Part shown: in pieces, positions 9,071 through 17,929 of the stretch
Layout of the letters: each line of letters opens with the position of its first letter
Position numbering within the stretch: the first letter of the stretch is position 1
NCBI GenBank assembly: GCA_013115135.1
Contig: JABANP010000583.1
Span: forward strand, 1-31,021
DNA from: Perkinsus olseni
Lineage: Eukaryota > Perkinsozoa > Perkinsida > Perkinsidae
Length of the DNA stretch: 31,021 bases
Reading direction: 5' to 3'
Position numbers and translations under genes: made by a program
The notes under the pieces: generated by a model
Seen by the model: the letters and a program-made list of their open reading frames with translations, nothing else
Told to the model about the DNA's origin: nothing
Database searches by the model: none

Positions 9071-12000
9071 CTCTAACGGACACACCGGGACCGATAGCCT
9101 CATTTTCTAGAGGGCCGTGAGTGAAACGACAGCTAGTTCCCCCCCGTCGTTCTTGAGGGCCTATGGTGGACAGTCACAGCCTGCGGGTTCGTCATCGTCT
9201 CGGTCATTCATCTCACTCCAATCCACAACCCGATGGCAGAGTGACAGAGCATCGCAGCTGATCGCTAGATCAGTAAATCACTCATCCACCAGCTCACCTA
9301 TTATCGGCTTCGAGTCTAAGAGTCCCCGAATCTCCACTAAGGTACGGAACACGTACGGCTAGAAAACATAATGTGGAACATGATGGCACTCCATGTTCAA
9401 AGTTGCCCTGGATTGAATACTGTATGTCGCAAGCGTGCAAAACGCACTGCCTGAGGTTTTTGGAGAGGAACAATCGTTTTTAGAGCATAAGAGGAATAAA
9501 CGGCAGGGAAGAAAATAGTTGACCAAGGAGATAGTAGATGGACCATAGCTGAACGAATCGAAGTAAGGTGGACGGGTCTACGTGCAGGAATGCTAAGCTG
9601 GGCTTACTGTGCACCGCCTTGTATTATTCTTGCCCATCGCTAACTGTTGACCTGTCGATCCTCTAACCCTCTTGTGCGATTCCACCATGGATTACGCTCT
9701 TGTGTGAGCTGTTACAACACCCTCATCCCACTCAACTCAATTCACTAGACTGTATCACCTGTTAGACAGTGGTAGTACAAGCTCGCACAAGCATGCGACG
9801 GTATTCTCGAATTGCCATTCGCCGATAAGGTCAAGCCTTGAAAAACACTGAAACTTCTCAGGACCACCCACTTCAGGAATGTTTTTCATGTCTGGTCGAA
9901 AAAATGCTCAGAGCTGAATAAATTTTTTTAGCGAGCAAACACAACCCCGGCTTTTTCAGTACAAGCTTTGAAACGAGGCTAAAATCATTAGATGAGAATA
10001 TTTGCTAGAAAAATATAGAAAAACTAGAATCTTTGCGACGCCTCGGAGTGATGCAGTTTAGCGCAGCGGCCCCAATTTCTCATAGAAACTGGTTTTTGGT
10101 CTTTTTTCTTCCACTTAAGGTTCCACCGTGATTCGGCGCCCACACTCGTGCATCGCCCTTCTATCCGGACGATTAATGAAAAGAAGTCGAGGGATAGTGA
10201 CGACTTGGCCAGTGTTGTAGTCTGGTATTCAGTATGGTAGTTACGAGCAATAGGACAAAATGGTGGACGGGACAAGCCAATTCCTGTCGGTCGAAACGAT
10301 TTGGTACGAAAAGATTACGCGGTCAATTCACTGGGCAAGTTTGTTGCTCGACTGAGAAGTAGACCGAGGTGTGAGATGGGGACGATACCTGGGTGTTCAC
10401 CCAACCCACCCAAGTCCAGGTAATTACGGAGGCACAAATCAGCGATATTCTCTCGGGCATTGAGAACCTTGTGCGAGTTGCACCCTTGTTTGAGGGTTAA
10501 GTTCGAACGATGAATGTCCGAGATGGGATCGGAGCTTTTGTGGAGCTAGATACTCAGGTTTAGGATATTCGCAAATGTACTGTATAATGTACACTGCAAC
10601 CCCAACGAAACGAGTTTCGGCCCGAGTATCAGGTTCAAAAGTACCCACACTCCTTGATCAACCCAACTCTCAACTTATGAGTGTCAAACCAACCTCTGAG
10701 ACACTTGACACAATCCATGCCAAACACTCATAGCTAAAAAAGCTGCGGAGTTTGGTAGGCTTCTACGAGGAAGGATGCGTTGAACAATTGATAAATACTT
10801 CAGCATCGATCATACCCTGGAAGTGACGCCCCTGAAGGAATCGCGGAACACTCTCTCAGACTGCTATTCATTTTCTGGGTTGGTCACGATCGGTTGACTG
10901 GGAATTGGTACACTGCAAATTGGCGCCACAAAACCCGTGCACCATTAAAGCCGGCAAACATGAAACTGGTTCAGTTGGTACAAGGAGAGATCGTATACAG
11001 CCTAAGTGGTACGGTATTAACTCGTTCACAGAGAGCTCGTATACTTATAACTCAGATACTGACATCTGCATCGTGGCTCACCGTCCAAGGCTCACACTGA
11101 CCTTTCAGAGGTCACCTTTGTAGTCACTACCCTGGAGTTCTGTCTCTTACCCCTTCAGCGAAACACTGTGGCAACTCTCCTACCTGTCCCCAGGGCAGTT
11201 ACCTGGAGAGAGTGTCACTAAGATGGGTGACTCCATTGCGTGAAGTTTACACTCCAAATATTCTTCGCCAGCTTGAACCTAAAATGGTTCGAAATCAATC
11301 GCGGGCTCTTCCTGTTGAACCATTTACTCGATTAAGAGTTTCCCGTATTGAGGATTGATGCGCACTGACCGCCAAGTTCTGCCTTGTATGTGCGTGCAGT
11401 GTGGTATGCGCATGCGTGCCGCCGAAGTTGATGGTGTCTCTAGAGGAAAGCTATTGATTCAGTATAGTGGTGACATCAATTCCGCTATAACTCAGTTTCA
11501 TAACCGAATACTTGTCTACAAGTTGTTAATACCGAGAATATCGTAATGCGATCAAATTTCTGCCCCAGAAGAATTCGATGGGCGAAAGCAAGGGTCACAG
11601 GGAAGATTCGACGGGAGAAACGCAGAGCAAGAGTGATAACAGAAAAAACTGGCTATGACAAAGACCTGTGAGTATAGGTCAAGCTAGGATAGTAGGCACG
11701 CTGGTATACGGGCGTGTTGCCGCGCGGGATGCTATGGGATCGACTTGACTATCGGCCACTGGCAGCCCTCGCCGAGTCGATTCCGCCGCAGCGAAATAGA
11801 AAAGCACGCCGCCGCTCGGTTATACATCAAATTGCATAGTTGGAAGGTAATACAAAAAAGGGATTGGCTGAAATCGTGTTTCGAGCAAACACACCCGTGC
11901 TCAGACACAGAGCACGCGGATACGAACTTGCCCCGGCCGTCAAGTCTGGACAGTACTGATCTGGACAGTAGGGCCACGGTTCCACCACACTCATCTCATC

Positions 12001-12440
12001 CTAATAGTAGGTTGGCTTCAGCATGAGAGCTGGCAGAAATACCGGCGAGCATATCGGCGCGGCTAAAGGCTGCTAGCCGCCTATATTAAACACAACTTGA
12101 CTAGGTTATGCCGAACTAACTATTGAACAGCACTCGCAACATCATTCCTTTGCCGTGCATGATTTTTGTAGGGGTAAGAGCGTGGGCAGCGCGGTTCACC
12201 GCGTGGTGGAACTGTCCTGAGCTGGAAAGCGTCGTGGCAGGACCTGCCTGGTTGCCACAGTACAGCTCGATGTCCGAACCGCCTTAGTTGAGTACAACGT
12301 TCCTCCTCATTTCCTGGATATGCTGAAAAGCTATGTTGGGGGGGGGCAGGCTGTGAGCTCTGACTACGGTTGCGACCACGGAGAACGAAGTCTGCAACGC
12401 GGGGTCCAGCATGAAAGTGTTCTTGGGCTTTTTTGGAAAT
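8934..12440 (+). repeat. Segmental duplication, copy A (3.5 kb)
   Basis: This segment matches 17930-21276 in the same orientation along its whole length, with scattered substitutions and small indels; by eye the identity is around 90 percent. The left end falls within the DIRS-type RNase H tail and the right end within a LINE reverse transcriptase, so the unit is a mosaic, not a single clean transposon. Between about 9130 and 12120 I see no gene on either strand; there are A/T-rich spots near 9890-10020, two 15-nt array units at about 10283-10320 (ggtcgaaacgattt, ggtacgaaaagatta), and a stretch at 10740-10840 related to 16676-16790. Copy A has about 72 bp where B has about 340 bp (18118-18457). 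Confidence 0.9.
12121..12440 (+). pseudogene. LINE reverse transcriptase fragment in copy A
   Basis: The plus strand carries the fingers-palm part of a LINE reverse transcriptase. Readable in one frame are HDFCRGKSVGSAVHRVVE (compare G-F-x-x-G-R-S-T-x-x-A), VATVQLDVRTAL (the L-D-V-x-x-A-F motif with a catalytic aspartate) and NVPPHFLDMLKSY, then GVQHESVLGLFW, matching the G-V-P-Q-G-S-V-L-G-P motif. A G-run at about 12338 and stops break it. The sequence leaves the RT frame at 12440 and joins, after about 30 bp, the LINE endonuclease copy 2. Endonuclease should precede RT in a LINE, so this order is rearranged. Confidence 0.65.
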
Positions 12441-12469
12441 GCTGAGCAACCGTATGCTGAACACACATA

Positions 12470-13457
12470 GCCTTGGAGGCGTGGGCGCGGAGTGTTCCGC
12501 TACTTATCTGTGCAGATCCCAATGCATGGAACACTGCCTGGGGCTCTACGGCCACTCATATCATTCCATTGCATCACTCGCTCGCCATTTCATGATCGAA
12601 ACGGTCACGGTGCATGCTGGACAATCCAACCAATAGGTTGGGGTCAAGTATTCTTCCTATTATTCCCCAACCCACGGGTATTGCGTTCGCCTACCATGAG
12701 GGTCTAGATCTAATACTAGAGGATGATCTGCTGGGTTCTGAACCCAGCGTTCATCGTCTGATAATGATAGAGGTAGCAGGTAACACTCCGGTGAAGCCTC
12801 GCCTTGCCCATGGGCTCACAGTTGTCGCAGCGGTGGAGCGGGAAGCCCCTAAGCTCTCGCGGAACCTGTCGCCCTACGACATCACCGAGGCCCTCAGCGC
12901 TCTGGTGGGGGCGTTTACGCCTGAAGCCCCTGCCACGGCGAGAGCCACCTGGTGGACACCTCGGGTAGGGAAGCTGAAGGCTAAGTTCCAGAGGGCCCAG
13001 TGGCGATATCACCGTCATAAGCGCGAGCACGCTCCTCTACGGTTCATCACCGTGAGGTGCGTAGTGCCGCGCAACGGAAGTTCAATGCTGAGGACAAGAA
13101 AGGCCATGATTGACCGCATGGTTGTGGATTCGCAGGGAAGTTACTTCGGCGGCCAGTGCTGTGGTTTTCGGTCGGGCTATGACCCCTGCGCACCGTTTCC
13201 GCTGCGACGAAGCTACCTCCCCGGGGTGACCCGCGGTGTCCCGATTGGGGATTTCCGCCACTATCCGCAGTCGCGTCCTTTCTTGGCACCTGCGCAGAAG
13301 AGGGTGGCCGGGGGAATACCCTTCCATCTCTACAGGATCGTGGCGGACCTGAAGCACCGAAAGGCCTTTAACCGTCTTATGAAGGCTATCATGGAGCATC
13401 TGGACGTCACTGCTGCTGCACAGCAAGACGTCCCACCGGATTAGCAATGGAGCCAGC
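12470..13457 (+). pseudogene. LINE endonuclease fragment, copy 2
   Basis: The mate of 1-1022, in inverted orientation and nearly identical. The frame from 12482 reads WARSVPLLICADPNAWNTAWGS before a TGA near 12590; the next frame (12614-13444, 276 codons) has TGIAFAYHEG near residues 21-30 and WWTPRVGKLKAKFQRAQW at 113-130. Beyond residue 140 the protein no longer looks like LINE and may be out of frame. The frame is four bases different from copy 1 near its end, and so runs to KAFNRLMKAIMEHLDV and a stop. The TGA is shared with copy 1 but absent from the third copy at 25088-25250, so both copies descend from one already broken source. Confidence 0.72.
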
Positions 13458-13788
13458 CACACTATAGGTGCGGTGGCAGTCTGTGATCAAGAAGATGCCG
13501 CTGTTCTCTGACGGCGGCAACCGGGAGGAAGGGAGACAACAGCTGAGAAAGCCCGCAGCAGCTGGCGACGGAAGAGTTTTGAGGACCACTATTGTGTAAA
13601 ATTGGTGTGACAGCCGGCGCCCTTTGTGCTGAGAGACGTGGCGATCATACCATGTACAGCACGATGTATGAGGAAAGCTTCAATTGAGGGGTAAGACCTG
13701 CAAGACTTGGTCAAACGAGATTCTCGGTTCTCGCTCGTTCTCGGACCCGAGGCCGAAACGAGACGAGAGCTCTCCTTATACGTTTCGT
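13458..13788. other. no recognisable gene
   Basis: Short frames only. The stretch about 13690-13860 could be decayed downstream sequence of the protease-like piece that lies on the minus strand at 13863-14130, but the frames are too mixed to say. Confidence 0.3.
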
Positions 13789-13811
13789 GTAATGTACACG
13801 GTGTACATTAC
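13789..13811. repeat. Palindrome gtaatgtacac-g-gtgtacattac
   Basis: Two 11-bp arms are perfectly inverted around a single central base. The core gtgtac/gtacac is the same short string that opens the 15-nt array units, which may be coincidence. It could act as a binding site for a dimeric protein; that is inference only. Confidence 0.8.
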
Positions 13812-13862
13812 TTCGCGGAATCTCCATGTGATAAAGCTGAGAAATCGCCCATTCGGCTATCA

Positions 13863-14130
13863 CTGATAACTGAAGAGGTTATCCCCGGCCCTTGCCCTCA
13901 TGAGCCGGATGAGTTTGTTCTTGTTGATAATGTGGTCGGTGCAGCCAGTGTGGATAATATCATTGAGGGTCTCAATTGGTGAAGGTTGTAGAACGATGAA
14001 CTTGAGGGGGATGTCGTTGCAATTAGAGATGGATGTTAGGCCGGTTGTCATTGTTGGCGATGCTACCGTAGTGGAGGTGCCGTGCTTTGATGGTGAAGTT
14101 GTGGACGTTGTAGTTGTTGTATCTTTAGGT
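13863..14130 (-). pseudogene. copia-like protease region (degenerate)
   Basis: A minus-strand frame is open from about 14130 to 13863. It starts with a Thr/Ser-rich linker, reads SISNCNDIPLKFIVLQPSP, then DIIHTGCTDHIINKNKL. The last stretch resembles the retrotransposon aspartic-protease signature D-S/T-G-A/C-T/S-x-H-I, with His (about 13950) in place of the catalytic Asp. The linker before it resembles the end of the plus-strand gag half at 6090-6160, where HDTST and ISNC are found in the same order. So it probably comes from the same family, from the point where that gag copy is cut off. It is short and lacks the catalytic Asp, so it is inactive. Confidence 0.5.
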
Positions 14131-14254
14131 TAGTAGTCGGTAACACGTGTCGCCGAAGATGCATCGTCCTCGTTTGTAGTTGAGGCAGACTTGGGTCTCT
14201 ATCTCGGCGATGTCGTCAGGGCCGCCACTCGTGCATAGTCGATTGGTCCACTGC

Positions 14255-14480
14255 AGCTGTGACCCAAGATGGTTTCGTACAAATTTCGGTTCGTCCACAA
14301 TCTTGTCTTACATCGAAAAAGTGTTTGTTCCGGCCAACAGTTTTTATCCGTAACCGGTCTCGTACACGACCGTTTAATCCACACACGATTGGATCAGAGA
14401 TATGCACAATCTTTTCAAAAAAATTCTATTCGTCCAATAACGATTCGCACATATGAAACTGAAAACACCTAAATGTTTTG
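14255..14480 (-). repeat. Dispersed repeat with 15-nt periodic array, copy 2
   Basis: In reverse complement this matches the array at 2785-2965: units such as atgtgcgaatcgtta, ttggacgaatagaat and ttttttgaaaagatt occur in the same order as atgtacgaagcacta, ttggacgaatgaact and ttgttcgaaaagatc. The later units (about 14340-14260) keep the order too, with small indels. The shared order shows common descent of the whole array. Confidence 0.72.
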
Positions 14481-14484
14481 AAAA

Positions 14485-16320
14485 GGAATACTATCTATTC
14501 GACACTGAGAAAGCTCAGGCCATAGAGGCGCTTGGATCAATCCAGTTGCAATGGGGAGCGGCTCGACGTGACCGCCGCCGTGATCCAAGTCCTCGAGTTA
14601 TCGAAAATGATGAATCTAGATTACCCGATTGGGTGTATCTAGATTCAGTCTCGCGGTTTGGGGGTTCGAATTCATCCCCGGAGTGTATTCGAAGCATCCG
14701 ATAATTCTTGACACGAACTCAACGAACTAAGCTCTAAAAAAGAGAGGATCAGATGGTTATGGTTGGTAGAATCATTTGGTGTTGTTGCAGAGCCAACCAC
14801 GGACTTGTTGAGTAGGTCGTTAGAGGCTCCAGGCTCGTGTAAATCACCTGCCCTGTCTCTCTGCAATGAATGGGAAGAAATGGACTGCAAATGGAGGTTT
14901 TTCGGGGTACACGACGAAGCTTGTGTACGCATACGCAGCGGACCATGGGGCGAGCGTCACGCGAGCGTGACGTGGGTTGCTCATTTTTGGCAGGAGAATC
15001 TGCCTGCTCCTGTTGGCCAGTGTTCTAGCTGCGGGATATCGATCGTTCGCTATATGTAAATCCACTTCGTTCAGCCTTAGTTTTAACTTTTTGACTGTGC
15101 GGCCCCGCGCGTGCAAAGTAGACAGATAGACAGTATTTGGTGGGTGCGAGAGTGTTAGGCGCTGCCTGTATGTGTATGCGTCAAAGGATGGATTGCGTTT
15201 AGAGTCTTTCGTGGATTCTTTTGTGGATTGTCATTGGCCCGTCTGCACCTTGCATCGACTACCTATAGTATCAATGACGACTCGATCACGACGTTGAAGA
15301 TACCCGCCCACACATTGAAGAACGAGATCAGAGCTACAGAGCGCACCAATCCGGAAGAGGAAGACTCCTCGAGTTTTGTGGCCCTCCCGCCACTCCCTTT
15401 CGGCTTTTATCCGTGAGGGCGGAAGAGTAGAGCTTCTGCCGATCTCCAGACTCAGTGAGAGCACCTCCCAACAATCAAGCATTTGCTGAGCCCCTGGATC
15501 TCGGTAGTGTGTTCGCACTTCAGAAGAGATAAGCAGCAGAAGTTGTGACCAGCAATGAATTGGCTATTCCAAGATTTCTGATGAAACTCTCAAACAGAAA
15601 GCATTCGGCTCAGGTGTGGGCGAACTCAACTGTGAGCGAGATGGACAGATTTAGTAAGGTGTGCAACTTTTCGAGAGCGGACAGATAGTAGGTTTGTTCG
15701 CCTGTTTGTAGTAGAAAGGACCTCACCGCGGTGGCTTCGGCCGGTAGTGCTGGTTTTTCTGGAGGGACATACTAATGTCAGCGGAAATATGTAGCTACAC
15801 AGGAGCGATAACTCCTAACTGCTATCGGTAACTGCCATCGGTCGGTGATATCCTCGGTCTTGAAGCTTATTGCCCAATTCCTAGTGCTCTAGCCTCTCAC
15901 TGACGCCAGGCGGATGAGGAAATCTCTGCAGGAGGGAACCGATATTATGATCTCTTATGAGGTGCAGATCAGCGGATGAGATGAGGCTCTGCACAGCCGT
16001 GGCGTTTTGAAGCATGGAGGATAGGATGACCCTTGACGTCGAAAGACGCTGTAGCTCACCATGCTGTGTGTCCAGCAGTATCTTGTGCCTGGATCATAGA
16101 GATCGGTGAGAAAGCAATGAATTCGGACATCCGTCGGATATCGGGATATCGGAGATCATCTAGGGTAACGGCGAGTGGAAGAGAGAGCGTACTTGTGATC
16201 TGAGTGTTCGGCGCTCGGCGATAGATCATGTGAAGGCAGCGAGGGTCTCTGTGTGATGGTCTGTGGTAGACTAGATAAGATGCCTATGAGATGCCTATAA
16301 GACTAGTTATGGTAGTTAGC
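14485..16320. other. no recognisable gene
   Basis: Open frames at 14453-14704 and 14763-15059 are short and carry no motif I know. A stretch ggggttcgaattcatcccc at 14661-14680 looks like a tRNA T-arm, but no other tRNA arm can be built around it. Inverted ATATC/GATAT stretches near 16133-16160 are short. I see nothing else. Confidence 0.4.
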
Positions 16321-16985
16321 AGAGTTTTCAGTCTATCCGGAGATAACCCCATATTGACCAGCGTTGAGTTCGTGGATCGGATGCCGGATTCGGATTGAGC
16401 TCTTGCCAGTTCCGACCTGGCGATGAGCATCGCGGCCTCGACTGCCCATAACGATGGAGGGTGAGCCCGTCATGCTGATGGCAGAGACTCTCAGTATTGT
16501 TTGAATATCGATGGGGTCGAAACGGTCCAGTTAGCGGCTCTTGTATTGCCATATCCCCGAAAAAGGATCAGTTCCATTGGTGAGACGGACCGAAACGCGG
16601 CTGCAACTACGAAATTTCTTCAGCGATGAAACGGGTTCGGATTCGCATGTAGAACTATCGTACTAAGAAGAAGCTAATGCGGAGAAATAATCAACGGGAT
16701 TGGCAAATATTTGTCTGTCGGGCCGATTCGAGACGAAGCAAACGATGGATCAAACAATCCGGCATTGAGCATACCCTGGGCCAAACGCCCATGGACCAAT
16801 ACCCGAACAAGCGGAGACCTAAAAGAGCTACCTGTCATTTTATTGATGCTTCTATTGGAAAAGGGTCCGTCAATGAAGCTCCTTTCGGTAGGGTGTTCGT
16901 TGTTTCCACAGCTAACTTTTCGCAGCAATTGTCCGAGAGCCGTCTCATCAACCAACTCTCTCCTTGACTGAGTTGTTTAAATGCT
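16321..16985. repeat. Two-part dispersed repeat, left half inverted
   Basis: The left half (16321-16630) matches the reverse complement of 23935-24370, and the right half (16665-16985) matches 23615-23930 directly. In the 23.6-kb copy the two halves are contiguous, so here the second half has been flipped and placed in front. The right half contains units related to the 15-nt array (atggatcaaacaatc, ctgggccaaacgccc, atggaccaatacccg), and its end (16880-16985) resembles the DIRS RNase H tail at 8934-9010. Overlapping frames at 16677-16971 are open but I do not trust them as a gene. Confidence 0.75.
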
Positions 16986-17100
16986 CATAGAGTAGTATAG
17001 GTGTTGTACTTTGACATTCTCGATCGGAAACACCTTCAGTCGGAGGGTTTGCCTATAGTCTAGCACTCGACGTAATCTCGGTCAATAGCCACTTAATTGT

Positions 17101-17187
17101 AACGGTGCCGATATGGCGCACCATCTAGCAGCTCGCAATAGTGTTAACGGTGCCGATATGGCGCTCCATCTAGCAGCTCGCAATAGG
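17101..17187 (+). repeat. 45-bp tandem repeat, two copies
   Basis: The unit starting aacggtgccgatatggcg begins at 17101 and again at 17146, a 45-bp period, with one mismatch in the shared core (gcgcacc against gcgctcc). The period equals three 15-mers, but the sequence is unlike the array units. Confidence 0.9.
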
Positions 17188-17189
17188 CC

Positions 17190-17825
17190 GATCAGGAGTA
17201 ACCTTCCCTCGTCGCCTAGCTTCGCCTCTCAATAGGCAGCAACCCGTCGAAATCAAGGGAGTATTCGTCGGACCTGTCCTGTCCGCGTTCCGCCAGGGAA
17301 GCGGCGGGGAAGCGGTGCCGGTTGGGGATAAGCTAGGTTACTGTAGCATTCGTTCCGCTGGCGAGCCTGCGCCCCTTCGCGATGCCGTTGTCAAACCAAA
17401 GGGCCAACTGTAGGCATGAGGTGATCAAGCGGAGGGACAACAAGGGGCAAGAAGGCGAGATCATGGCGACATAAACCATCAACCAGCTTCTACCTTCGCC
17501 GAGAGGAGACAAGTCGGCGACGATAACAAGCCGGTCAGCATGGTAATCCTGCCGGTCTGCAGAGCAGGTTGTGGGCTATCTCAGGCCTCCTCAGACCGCC
17601 TGATAACGTTGCTAACTACGGCGGCGGACACGGGGTAGTACGTCGGAGTTACATGGGGCTCTGTTGAGGATGTTGGAATTCAAATTGAGAACAACTACAA
17701 CGACAAAGCTACTGTACCTTATAGCGAGCTGTTGAAGCACTCAACCAACTAGCCTCCGCGAGTTTTACAGCAGATTGTGAACCTGATTGTGGTATTTTCT
17801 TCTCTTTAAACTATCTTGTGAACCT
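17190..17825. other. no recognisable gene
   Basis: GC-rich in the first half, without long open frames on either strand. No motif recognised. Confidence 0.4.
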
Positions 17826-17929
17826 CTTGTATTGCCATATCCCCCAAAAAGGGTGGTACCATATCCGGCTCCGTTGGTGGGACGGAGCGGGACTGCTGGG
17901 GAGACGCGACTTCAAAATCTTCTACAGTG
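17826..17929 (-). repeat. Short repeat shared with 16540-16625 and 23935-24018
   Basis: The stretch ttgtattgccatatcccc, then an A-run, then a cgt-tgg-tgg-gacgg core, occurs here, at 16540-16625 in the same orientation and at 23935-24018 inverted. It sits directly left of duplication copy B. In copy A the corresponding position carries NPADAPSRR-coding sequence, so this is a different left neighbour. Confidence 0.7.

Noticed and set aside
14640..14690. T-arm-like ggggttcgaattcatcccc as evidence of a tRNA gene
   Set aside because: No anticodon arm, D arm or acceptor stem can be formed around it.
16321..16630. A minus-strand peptide with GTGKSS that recalls a Walker A P-loop
   Set aside because: The surrounding residues do not match any P-loop family, the homologous stretch at 24240-24370 lacks the motif, and no other nucleotide-binding motif follows.
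16677..16971. Overlapping 86-96 codon frames read as an RNase H domain
   Set aside because: Only the last 80 bp are homologous to the RNase H tail at 8934-9010; the TDN-type catalytic residues are not visible and two frames are equally open, so I kept it as a repeat.
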